DNA from: Deltaproteobacteria bacterium
GTDB lineage: Bacteria; Myxococcota_A; Polyangia; JAAYKL01
DNA length: 64,000 bases
Reading direction: 5' to 3'
NCBI GenBank assembly: GCA_016935665.1
Contig: JAFGQN010000119.1
Location: forward strand, 50,004 to 114,003
In this document: piece after piece, positions 56,097-63,820 of the stretch
Layout: each line of letters opens with the position of its first letter
How positions within the stretch are numbered: position 1 is the first letter of the stretch
The notes under the pieces: generated by a model
What the model was told of the DNA's origin: nothing
Databases searched by the model: none
Seen by the model: the letters and a program-made list of their open reading frames with translations, nothing else
Translations under genes and position numbers: made by a program

Positions 56097-57032
56097 ATGT
56101 TGTTTGAACATGTGCGCCCTGTTATGTGCCGTGAATTCAGAAAACAACCTGTTGTGCATGCGATAACAGGCCACTTAAACATTCTTTGGGGCATTGCTGT
56201 ATTCACGTTTTTTTTTACAGGCTGCGATTTAGGGGAGAGAGACGCCATTTCATTTCCGTATTTGCTTGTAGACGATTTTGGCAAAAAGCCTGATGTTAAA
56301 CTGAAATGTAATTTTGACACCCAATATTGGCCGGATAATGATTCCGGCGATACTTCATCGGATAGTGGGAATGAATGCAGCGTTGAATCCAGACCCAATA
56401 GTTACGGCGGTTGTCCCCGCATTTTTTCAGATGAAAAAAACGGTGAATCTTGGGGCAGAATATGTACTGCCTATGAAAGTGCATCCGCTGGCGGCCCGGA
56501 TGCCATTCTCAGGATTAATTTTTATTTTCCTCTTATTGGTGACACTTTGAATGATACTTTTGTATGTTTTGTGGAACCGGTGCAGCCAAAATCTCGTGGC
56601 TTGCCACTTAATCTTTTTGCCTTTGGTGTATATCGTTTAACATTTTGGGTAATGGCCACTCAGGACAATACGGATTTTGAAATATCACTTATTGACAGTG
56701 CTAAACGTGAAACTTTGCCAAAAGTCATGTTGTCGTCGTATGTAAATTCATTGCCTGCAAACGAATGGCGAAAAGTATCGATTCCAGTTACTGCTCTTGT
56801 ACAGAGACCTACACTCAGAGTAGAAGAAGTTAAGTCGGAATCTGTATCTACTGGTTATGGCTCTGGTTATATCGATACAGAATTAGTCGTCGAATACAAA
56901 GATGATGACATCGATGCCTCGGCGTTAGCGAGCATTGTGTTTTGTTTTTCCAGTAAAGATTTTGTGGAAAATGATTCCGGTTTCGAACGACGGGGATCTG
57001 TTTATATTGACCAAATTATGTTTGAACCGTGA
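56097..57032 (+). CDS. Lipoprotein with beta-sandwich-like domain, TIR cassette
   Basis: 311 residues, RBS AAAGGAG. The hydrophobic segment ends in FTGCDLG, a lipobox about 45 residues in, so a shorter start may be used. The rest has an acidic Ser/Asp stretch (DNDSGDTSSDSGNE) and a beta-rich domain (FGVYRLTFWVMATQDNTDFE, EWRKVSIPVTAL, SVYIDQIMFEP) that looks like a carbohydrate-binding jelly roll. It is the third gene of the cassette and probably faces the periplasm or the surface. Confidence 0.65.
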   Translation: MLFEHVRPVMCREFRKQPVVHAITGHLNILWGIAVFTFFFTGCDLGERDAISFPYLLVDDFGKKPDVKLKCNFDTQYWPDNDSGDTSSDSGNECSVESRPNSYGGCPRIFSDEKNGESWGRICTAYESASAGGPDAILRINFYFPLIGDTLNDTFVCFVEPVQPKSRGLPLNLFAFGVYRLTFWVMATQDNTDFEISLIDSAKRETLPKVMLSSYVNSLPANEWRKVSIPVTALVQRPTLRVEEVKSESVSTGYGSGYIDTELVVEYKDDDIDASALASIVFCFSSKDFVENDSGFERRGSVYIDQIMFEP

Positions 57033-57609
57033 GCATCGACTTCATAGATTGCTTTTGCCACGCTTTGTCAAAACATATTTTCGAGTTACTTTTGATAAAC
57101 GGCTACTTTCGAGGTAATTGCGATGTCGGAAACCTGCATTGTAGCAGGGTTTGAGATTGCACAAGACAAAAGATACCCCAGGAACCGTGTTCGTGAGGAG
57201 CCAGACGACCATTCGTGGCGTCTCGAACGGCCGGTTCAAGTGAGCTCAACTGCCCTTGCGGTTCGAGACGGCTGGTTTGGACGTTGCCTCCTCACCACCA
57301 CGGGCTCAAAATGGGGCTTTACTAAAATGCTTGCAGCGCAATTAGCTCGTTCGAGTATCCGGTCGCATGTGAGAACAGCTGTGATATACAATATCGCTTT
57401 CCATAGAATCAAATGGAAAATTATGAAACCAGTTTTTTCGTTGTTGAACAGACTCATACTGGGATGAGGATTTGTCAATATTGGTGCATGACCAGGAGAA
57501 AACGGGCCAAAATGTTGAAACGACTGTTCGAAGGTATGGCGTCAGAACATTTCTCGGTTGCATTGAGTTTTATAGTGCAACACAATTTAACGATGAAAAA
57601 AAACAGTCT
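57033..57609. other. Intergenic region with an inverted repeat
   Basis: 577 bases with no supported gene; the frame at 57123-57467 has no family resemblance. A 12-base inverted repeat, CGTCTCGAACGG (57219-57230) and CGGTTCGAGACG (57259-57270) with one mismatch and a 28-base spacer, is the only clear structure. Confidence 0.45.
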
Positions 57610-58434
57610 ATGGTTACTCTGTTTCCCATGAAATTTTCACCTGTTGCCTTAGATGATTTGAATGCGATTCGGGCGTTGCAGCCCGAGGGATGGCCAGATA
57701 TTGTTGTTGATTTTGAAAAGTACATCCACTTCGAATTCTGTTATCCTCAAAAACTGTTGCTGGGGGACCGGACCATCGCTGTGGGGTGTGCCATTGTTTT
57801 CGAAGATTCGGCATGGCTGGCGCATATTATTGTGAGCGAGGCGTTTCGAAAAAAGGGATATGGGCATAAGATGGTGTCGCATCTGCTTGACATGATTCGC
57901 GTCCGGGGAATCGGGCGGGTGTCGCTTGTGGCCACCAGCATGGGAGCGCCGGTGTATGCGCGCAACGGGTTTTTGGAGATAACAAACTATACCCTTTGGA
58001 CCGGGGAGTCGACGTTGAATTCTGAGTGTGGCCACTCGCCAAACATTTGTTCTTTCACAGATGCATTTCGGTCGCAGGTGCTCGACCTGGATCGTCACAT
58101 CTCCGGGGAAAACCGGGCGCCGCTGATTACACACTACCTGGCGGACAGTTATCTGTATCTTGATAACAAAAAAGTGACCGGAGTGTTTTTGCCGTCATTG
58201 GGGCAGGGATTTATTGGCGCGTCCACCGCAGAGGCGGGAATGGAACTGTTGAAGCTGAAATTGAGCGCCTCCAACTATGTGGTACTCCCTTCTGAAAATC
58301 ATGCCGCCGTTCAGTTTCTGGCGCACAACGGATTTGAGCAGCAGGACAAAGTATTTAAGCGAATGTCACTTGGGGAATCGGTTCCATGGAAGGCAGGCGG
58401 CATTTTTGCCCGCATTGGCGGCAACTATGGGTGA
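57610..58434 (+). CDS. GNAT-family N-acetyltransferase with C-terminal second domain
   Basis: 274 residues from the ATG at 57610; an ATG at 57628 is an alternative and neither has a good ribosome-binding site. Residues about 25-135 are a GNAT fold: VGCAIVFEDSAWLAHIIVSE, then FRKKGYGHKMVSHLL, the acetyl-CoA-binding R/Q-x-x-G-x-G/A loop, then APVYARNGFLE. The C-terminal half repeats a partial GNAT-like pattern (NHAAVQFLAHNGFEQQDKVF). The substrate is unknown. The frame stays open upstream to 57472 but that part looks noncoding. Confidence 0.8.
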   Translation: MVTLFPMKFSPVALDDLNAIRALQPEGWPDIVVDFEKYIHFEFCYPQKLLLGDRTIAVGCAIVFEDSAWLAHIIVSEAFRKKGYGHKMVSHLLDMIRVRGIGRVSLVATSMGAPVYARNGFLEITNYTLWTGESTLNSECGHSPNICSFTDAFRSQVLDLDRHISGENRAPLITHYLADSYLYLDNKKVTGVFLPSLGQGFIGASTAEAGMELLKLKLSASNYVVLPSENHAAVQFLAHNGFEQQDKVFKRMSLGESVPWKAGGIFARIGGNYG

Positions 58435-58447
58435 GCCGTTTTCATGT

Positions 58448-59551
58448 TCACATTTGACCGTTTGCCACATCCTTAACCCGCGTATCCGGGGCGTGATATC
58501 GGCGGCGATACAGTCGGGTGAGGGTGGTGTACGTAAACAGCCAACGCAGCGGTGGGATTTTTTGCAAACCATAGAACAGATAATACGCCGGCAGTAAACC
58601 GAAAAATGCCAGTGCCCACGACAGATACGTCGTATGCGGGGCAACCCATTGGGAGGACGCGACCCCGCTATTGACGTACAAATGCTGAAGAATGACCGCT
58701 GACAGAAATGACAATCCCCACCATACCGCAACGCCCCACAGTTGCGCCGCCTGAATGGATTTATGTCGGCAGTATCCCATGCAGCGCATGCAGGCTTCGC
58801 AGCGCCACGTCCAAAAAGGGGTTTGCGTTTTTGGAGAGCCAACCATTTTAATGGCGTCCCTTGGGCAATGCCTCGCGCATGCGCCACAGTGTGTGCAGGT
58901 GGCGTCGGCAAACATCAGCTTGGCCATGAAGACGCGACTGATTGTCAGATAAATGAATGGCAAAAGGGGATAAAACGCAAATGGAACACACCACAGCAAC
59001 TCCCACAACAGGTTTGCCGTGCGGAATGCGGGGCCATTGGCCAATAAGGCAGCGCTGAACCGGTCATGGTGGCGTTTGGCGCGCTCAAACATACGCTCGG
59101 TATTTTCTGGCGTAATTCCCCAGTGAACATTGAGGAGATTGCACGGCATATCCAGCCCCATGGCGCCACGGATGCGATATCCTTTGATCAGCAGTATCAG
59201 CAGAGGGAAGTACAACGCCAACCCACCGCCACCTGGAATGATGATATTGCCAAGAGGAATGCCACCGCGAGTGGCAACAACAGCCCCGTGCGCGCCTTTG
59301 CCTCTTTGCAGGCGAAAAAGTAGAAAGTGGATCATCGACCACGGCGGCATCAGTCCGTGGGCTGGATGGTAGAGTCCAACCAGTTGCTGCGACCCCGTCT
59401 GCTGCTGCTGTTGGGCGGGCACAGCTTTGTCGACGGGGACCAGGTGCGTTCGGGTATTTTCGGCATCAAACACGTCGGTGAGCCATGAGGCGGCCCGATA
59501 GGAATTGCCCGTGCCCGAGGCGTAATAAACGGTCACATTTTTATAGCTCAT
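58448..59551 (-). CDS. EFR1-like flavodoxin/ferredoxin membrane protein
   Basis: 367 residues from the ATG at 59551 (an in-frame Met at 59587 adds 12 residues). The N-terminal domain has a flavodoxin-like FMN loop (VYYASGTGNSYRAASWL). Residues about 210-290 carry two 4Fe-4S motifs, CTHCGACARHCP and CEACMRCMGYCRH. Four to five hydrophobic segments flank the cluster region (LLWELLWCVPFAFYPLLPFI, GVAVWWGLSFLSAVILQHL). This matches EFR1-family ferrodoxins with a membrane section. It likely moves electrons at the membrane from a reduced flavin or ferredoxin; partners are unknown. Confidence 0.8.
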   Translation of the reverse strand: MSYKNVTVYYASGTGNSYRAASWLTDVFDAENTRTHLVPVDKAVPAQQQQQTGSQQLVGLYHPAHGLMPPWSMIHFLLFRLQRGKGAHGAVVATRGGIPLGNIIIPGGGGLALYFPLLILLIKGYRIRGAMGLDMPCNLLNVHWGITPENTERMFERAKRHHDRFSAALLANGPAFRTANLLWELLWCVPFAFYPLLPFIYLTISRVFMAKLMFADATCTHCGACARHCPRDAIKMVGSPKTQTPFWTWRCEACMRCMGYCRHKSIQAAQLWGVAVWWGLSFLSAVILQHLYVNSGVASSQWVAPHTTYLSWALAFFGLLPAYYLFYGLQKIPPLRWLFTYTTLTRLYRRRYHAPDTRVKDVANGQM

Positions 59552-59929
59552 TTTGTGTTTGTAATCGGCACACGGATTCTTGTCCATTTCGTAATATATA
59601 AATGTAAAGCAGAAACCGCCATTGTTGCATTTATCATTTTCTCAAAATGGGGGGATTTATTAAGATTATCCAGCCCGTTAAAACGACGGCGCCCTGCGAT
59701 TTCGTTGAGCATCGAATGGCAGGGCAATCGCAGGAACCGATTAAATTGTCCTAAAAATGCAGGGCTCGTGGTTTATAATCTTGCGACCCCCCTGCATCGG
59801 ATGGAGCCTATTTTTGAATACAACTGTGGAGTTATGTTTTAGTCAGTGTCCATAATGCCCCAATCATCCAGGACGGTAACCGCTCAGAAAAACGGTGTGC
59901 GTCATCGCTTTCATTTTTACGTTTGAAAT
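59552..59929. other. Intergenic region, no supported gene
   Basis: About 380 bases of mixed sequence. A short inverted repeat, CCTGCGATT near 59694 and AATCGCAGG near 59728, is the only structure noted. Confidence 0.35.
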
Positions 59930-60158
59930 TTTTCAATGACTTTTTGGGCGTCCCCCAAAATCGCAAGACTGCGGAGCTCACCCCTGCACTCGCAAGAGAA
60001 CGATGTATCAGTGCGGCAGTGGCAAGCGCTGCCGCGGTTTGCGGTGGTGGCGGTTTACATGAAATACGCGACGGTGAATCTGCCACGGAAGAAAAAGATG
60101 GGCCAACGCATGACAATCACGCATAGTGACTTTACCGTTCTGAGTACGGCCCCTTTAT
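59930..60158. repeat. Dispersed repeat, copy 1
   Basis: About 230 bases that align by eye with 61888-62135 in the same orientation, sharing runs such as GTATCAGTGCGGCAGTGGCA, TGGCGGTTTACATGAAATAC and CAACGCATGACAATCACGCA. This copy truncates the rhuM-like gene at its right edge. No long protein-coding frame is conserved in both copies, so it is probably a noncoding mobile element (MITE- or REP-like) or an IS end. Confidence 0.85.
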
Positions 60159-60434
60159 CCTCTGCGTTTTCCCCTCCAATGCGCCATGGGCAGTGGTATG
60201 TTCCAAAATGGAACTAACCACTTCTTCCTGCAATTCTCCGGAATCAAATATATTTTTCAAATGCTTTGTAATTGCAGGACGCTGAACCCCAAACAACTCC
60301 GCCATTCGCTCCTGCCTAAGCCAAATACTCTCATCCCGCAAGAACACCTCCACCTTCACCCCTCCGCCACCAGGCGCCGTATACAAAAGGAACTCTGTCA
60401 TCTCATCATGTATCGTCAGCTTTTTCTCAGTCAT
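60132..60434 (-). pseudogene. RhuM-family protein, truncated at the C-terminus
   Basis: 100 residues from the ATG at 60434 (an earlier in-frame ATG at 60503 is less likely). It opens with the RhuM N-terminal domain: VKVEVFLRDESIWLRQERM, then AELFGVQRPAITKHLKNIF and DSGELQEEVVSSILEHTTAH. Full RhuM proteins run to about 300 residues or more. Here the match stops at EGKTQ and the last codons lie inside repeat copy 1, so the gene was cut by the repeat. The remaining DNA-binding-like part could still be made, but function is doubtful. Confidence 0.75.
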
Positions 60435-60511
60435 TGATTCAATTCCATCGTCTGGACGTCCAGCCCAACCATTGTCATCTCCGCGGGGATCCAGTACACC
60501 CATTTTAAATA

Positions 60512-60534
60512 AAAATTCGGAATTCCCGAATTTT
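60512..60534. promoter_or_regulatory. Near-perfect palindrome upstream of the rhuM-like gene
   Basis: AAAATTCGG-AATTC-CCGAATTTT, 23 bases, near-symmetric about the centre. Placed 78 bases before the rhuM start on the gene's upstream side, it may be an operator. Confidence 0.45.
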
Positions 60535-60570
60535 CTCCAAAGACTCAGCAGTGCTCCTTGACGTAACGAG

Positions 60571-60597
60571 CAGTCGTCCGGAATTTCCAGACAACTG
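60571..60597. repeat. Imperfect palindrome CAGTCGTCCGGAA...ACAACTG
   Basis: 27 bases whose arms CAGTCGTCCGGAA and TTTCCAGACAACTG pair with two mismatches. It is the second of three palindromes between the rhuM-like gene and the XRE gene. Confidence 0.45.
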
Positions 60598-60612
60598 ACT
60601 CACTATTGCCGA

Positions 60613-60656
60613 CAGCTCAAAATCCCCTTTTCAAAGGGGGTTGGGATTTTGAGCTG
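60613..60656. repeat. Strong hairpin with perfect 14-base arms
   Basis: CAGCTCAAAATCCC (60613-60626) and GGGATTTTGAGCTG (60643-60656) are exact complements. The 16-base middle can pair again (CTTTT with AAAGG). The stem lacks a T run. It could be a MITE-like element, a termination structure or a protein-binding site. Confidence 0.65.
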
Positions 60657-60716
60657 TGCGGGAGCGTCAATTGTCATGAACTGACCCCTTTCACTACTCT
60701 TTGTCCCCTCAGCATG

Positions 60717-61058
60717 CTATTTACTATCCATATGCGCAAACACCTGCCTTGCGAGTTTATGGATAAATTCTATGTCGCTGGTGGTTCTGCGTGTGAGTTC
60801 TCTTTTGAGGGCGTCCAGTGCCTGAGCTTTTTTTGATTTGCCTTCGGTGGTCGATAGCAGGTCAGTCAGTTCCACCCCCAAAGCGTTGGCGATGGTATCA
60901 AGTCTTGCGATGGAAGGGATGGATACGCCCCGTTCCAGTCGCGATATGGTTTCAATCGTTACACCGACTTTTTCGGCAAGATTGTCTTGAGTCAAGCCAG
61001 CGGTTTCCCTGAATTGGGCAACTCTGCCGCCAATATTCTGTTCCAGCTTTGCAGGCAT
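60717..61058 (-). CDS. XRE-family transcriptional regulator
   Basis: 113 residues. The N-terminal helix-turn-helix reads VAQFRETAGLTQDNLAEKVG, then VTIETISRLERGVSIPSIAR, followed by ANALGVELTDLLST, a Cro/C1-type fold. The C-terminal 40 residues are charged and helical. A TTTGCC-N26-GGCAAA inverted repeat (61094-61131) lies between it and the divergent small gene at 61207, as expected for control of both. XRE proteins often act as antitoxin or phage-type repressors. Confidence 0.88.
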   Translation of the reverse strand: MPAKLEQNIGGRVAQFRETAGLTQDNLAEKVGVTIETISRLERGVSIPSIARLDTIANALGVELTDLLSTTEGKSKKAQALDALKRELTRRTTSDIEFIHKLARQVFAHMDSK

Positions 61059-61206
61059 TTAAATCCTCCATGAATAAGTAGAACTAGAACAAATTTGCCG
61101 GGGGACAGGAAGGACTTAATATGTTGGCAAAACAGATTTATTATAGACATAATTTATCCACAAGAGTACAGTCAAGTCAACTTGCCAATTCAAAGGAGAA
61201 AAAACG

Positions 61207-61454
61207 ATGACAATGATTTCGTATGACAACGTTATATTTCCAGGACAGTTTAGCTGTGTGCGAGAAGACAGCAGCGAATATGATCGGTGGCCGGATTATG
61301 AGGCGTTACTGGACTTGATGTCGAAGGAATTTTTTACGCGAGAAGTACGCCCTGTGTCTGCAGCTAAAGAGGGATGAACAACTTGTATATGAATTTCCAA
61401 AGGTGCCGTGTCCCGCACTGTTTCTGGAACAGCTGAAAATAAAGAAAATTTAGG
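61207..61454 (+). pseudogene. Small gene split by a single-base frameshift
   Basis: The ATG at 61207 has a strong AAGGAG site. The first frame gives 56 residues (IFPGQFSCVRE, WPDYEALLDLMSKEFF) and ends at a TGA at 61375. If one T is dropped from the run of six T near 61330, the frame continues as LREKYALCLQLKRDEQLVYE and FPKVPCPALFLEQLKIKKI to a TAG at 61454, a plausible total of about 81 residues. The extra T could be a mutation, a sequencing error or a site of +1 frameshifting. The gene is divergent from the XRE gene and may be its partner. No family is recognised. Confidence 0.5.
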
Positions 61455-61754
61455 TTCCACAGACCTCGGGTCATTTCGCATGTGAGCGTATTCCCATTTT
61501 CGGATGCAGTATTGTCTTCCAAATCCCTCTGAATATTCACTCATGATAAATATCAAATCCCGGTTTGGATCCGCTTTGTCAGACAAATAAGCCACTGATT
61601 GAATTGTTCCGTTTGTCGTAAAAATAACCACAGTATAACTATCTACAGATTTAGGGCTGATTCTATCCGTCAGCCAACCCTCCCGCGCGTCAAGATCCGC
61701 ACAGTTTCTGTTAAGTCCAACACTCCCCCACGCCCCAAACCACCAAAACCCCAC
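61296..61754 (-). CDS. Hypothetical protein with a replaced N-terminus
   Basis: 152 residues at most. The middle part (GWLTDRISPKSVDSYTVVIF, AYLSDKADPNRDLIFIMSEY, RKWEYAHMRNDPRSVEPKF) looks like genuine protein. The first 25 residues (GFWWFGAWGSVGLNRNCADL) come from the GC-rich sequence next to repeat copy 2 and look unrelated. The C-terminal 40 residues overlap the opposite-strand small gene. It may therefore be the cut end of a gene whose 5' part was lost. No family is recognised. Confidence 0.35.
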   Translation of the reverse strand: MGFWWFGAWGSVGLNRNCADLDAREGWLTDRISPKSVDSYTVVIFTTNGTIQSVAYLSDKADPNRDLIFIMSEYSEGFGRQYCIRKWEYAHMRNDPRSVEPKFSLFSAVPETVRDTAPLEIHIQVVHPSLAADTGRTSRVKNSFDIKSSNAS

Positions 61755-61887
61755 GCCGCGTTCGCAAAGGTTGCAGCGATGCAGGGGGTAGCCCCAACGA
61801 TTTCACCCCCGGTGGGCGCGCAGCGTCCACCCCCCGCCGCGCAGCGACAACGCCCCAACCAACCAACGCACTTTCTCCTAAATCTTT

Positions 61888-62135
61888 TTCTTTCAAATAT
61901 CTTTTGGGCTTCCCAAAAAATCGCAAGACAGCGGAGCGCGCCCCTGCATTCGCAAGAGAACGGTGTATCAGTGCGGCAGTGGCAAGCGCTGCGGCGGATT
62001 GCGGTCGTGGCCGTTTGCGGTGGTGGCGGTTTACATGAAATACACAACGGTGAATCTGCCACGGACAAAAAATGATGGGACCAACGCATGACAATCACGC
62101 ATTGTAACTTTACGGTCCTGACTACGTCCCCTTTG
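61888..62135. repeat. Dispersed repeat, copy 2
   Basis: Aligns with copy 1 (59930-60158) in the same orientation. It has an internal duplication of about 17 bases (GGATTGCGGTCGTGGCC next to GTTTGCGGTGGTGGCG) that copy 1 lacks. To its left, 61740-61880 is GC-rich sequence (around CCCCCGGTGGGCGCGCAG) that copy 1 lacks and that may be part of a larger, partly lost element. The right end is near CGTCCCCTTTGTCC. Confidence 0.85.
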
Positions 62136-62494
62136 TCCCTTTGTCCACCCAAAAAAAAATTTACCATTAAAAATAGATGCAACCGGTTCCTGTCGGGGTG
62201 CATTTACTGGTTGTCGCAACAAAGGGCAGCGAGATGATGTGAGGTAACAGGAATGCGTTTCCATAAATCGGAATTCCTGGCTTCAATATTTTCAAACTAC
62301 CACGATTGTTGTCGAAACGAACCATTCATGCGCGCAGTAGTGGGAGTATCAACGTAAAAGCAGGAGGTCAAATATAAAGAACCAGCATCTAAGGTACCAA
62401 CGAAAACATTAAAGAATTAAGCAGATGAGAAACGCTGTTTTAACTCTGCCGTTGGCAAAGGACTGGCGGTAATGTCTCTAAGGATGAAAATGTA
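62136..62494. other. Intergenic region before the tandem-DUF1566 gene
   Basis: About 360 bases, AT-rich, no supported gene. It should hold the promoter of the gene at 62495, but no clear -35/-10 pair is seen. Confidence 0.4.
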
Positions 62495-63820
62495 ATGAAA
62501 CAATTATTTAATCGTCTAAGTGTCGTTTTGTGTGTCATTCCGTGGTTAAGTGCATGTCAACCTATATTGGATCAAGACTTCGAAGCGTCTCTTGAAGCCG
62601 AAACGTACAACAATACGGGCCAGGACGCAGAAGCAGATTTCAAGCAATATCAAACAAAAAGCTTGTATTTAAGTAGCAATCTTCCAACCGATTGCACAGG
62701 TTTGGCTGACATGACCCCGTGTTCTGTGTTCACCTATCCATTTGACCGAGATTATGATGTCTGCATTGACGGTGTATGCAAATCCCCTGGGTGTGGCACG
62801 TCGGCTTGCAATGTGCCAGGACCTTACTTTCCGCTGGCAGATACCGGGCAACGCCAATGCTTTGATACTGGAAGCATAATGGAGGAGTGTCCAATTTCTG
62901 AGAATGATGCCTTCTTTGGCCAGGATGGTCAATATGGCTGGGATGCAAGTCATACAGCGGATGAGCGTTATTCGCGTATTTTTAATGATGAACAGGAACC
63001 CATTGTCGCAGATAACGTTACCGGGTTAATGTGGCAGGGGTGCACTGCCGGGCAAAGTGGCGATAATTGTACTTCAGGCGCAGCCAGCGCTTTAAAGTGG
63101 TCTTACGCACTTAGATATTGCGACAGTCTTACATGGGGGGGATATAGTGACTGGCGCCTGCCAGATGATTTCGCTCTTGTGTCTATTCTTGACCTTGGCA
63201 GCTATTATCCATCCGTAGATGCAGATACTTTCCCTGTAACTATGGCGAATCAATATTGGTCGTCATCGACTTATCATGATGATGATCGTCTTGCCTGGAC
63301 TGTGATAGTTGGTAGTGGTTCCACGGACTACTTTAGTTACAAAGACCAGATACTCTATGTTCGCTGTGTGCGGGGAGGAACTTTGAAGAGTCAGCCAATT
63401 CGGTTCACCAGGGATACTTTGCAGCCCAATGAACCAGTGGTGAGCGATAGCGTTACTGAGCTTCAATGGCAGGGCTGTAGCGCCGGGCAAAGTGGGAATG
63501 AGTGTGACGAGTTCAGTGAGACAACCATGACATGGCAGGAAGCTTTGGACTATTGTGAAAAGCTCACCTGGGCGGACCACAATGACTGGCGATTACCGAA
63601 CAGTTTTGAATTGCAAAGCATAGTAGATACGAGAAAACATGATTTAATGATAGACGAAGAATTATTTCCTGAAACGAGGAGCAGCGCATACTGGACGTCG
63701 TCTACTGCGTATTATAGACAAAAAAACAGCGCATGGCAGGTGAATTTCGCTAAAGCCAACATACGCAGTAACGAAAAAAGAAATGGAAGTTATGTTCGCT
63801 GTGTGCGAGAAGAGATATAG
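62495..63820 (+). CDS. Lipoprotein with two tandem DUF1566 domains
   Basis: 441 residues, RBS AAGGAT. The lipobox is WLSACQ. After a polar linker there is a Cys-containing region (CTGLADMTPCSVF, GCGTSACNVPG). Two DUF1566 domains follow, each with the same landmarks. First: TGLMWQGCTAGQSGDNC, WSYALRYCDSLTW, DWRLPDDFALVSIL, YWSSSTY, YVRCVRGG. Second: TELQWQGCSAGQSGNEC, WQEALDYCEKLTW, DWRLPNSFELQSIV, YWTSST, YVRCVREE. The shared GQSG insert shows internal duplication. It is a relative of the two DUF1566 proteins at 10.3-12 kb. Surface location is likely; function unknown. Confidence 0.85.
   Translation: MKQLFNRLSVVLCVIPWLSACQPILDQDFEASLEAETYNNTGQDAEADFKQYQTKSLYLSSNLPTDCTGLADMTPCSVFTYPFDRDYDVCIDGVCKSPGCGTSACNVPGPYFPLADTGQRQCFDTGSIMEECPISENDAFFGQDGQYGWDASHTADERYSRIFNDEQEPIVADNVTGLMWQGCTAGQSGDNCTSGAASALKWSYALRYCDSLTWGGYSDWRLPDDFALVSILDLGSYYPSVDADTFPVTMANQYWSSSTYHDDDRLAWTVIVGSGSTDYFSYKDQILYVRCVRGGTLKSQPIRFTRDTLQPNEPVVSDSVTELQWQGCSAGQSGNECDEFSETTMTWQEALDYCEKLTWADHNDWRLPNSFELQSIVDTRKHDLMIDEELFPETRSSAYWTSSTAYYRQKNSAWQVNFAKANIRSNEKRNGSYVRCVREEI

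Noticed and set aside
57123..57467. 114-codon plus-strand frame
   Set aside because: No family resemblance and it contains the inverted repeat; likely noncoding.
59832..60116. 94-codon minus-strand frame that resembles one at 61711-62094
   Set aside because: The likeness comes from the shared DNA repeat; the frames are not the same length, and copy 2 changes frame at its internal duplication.
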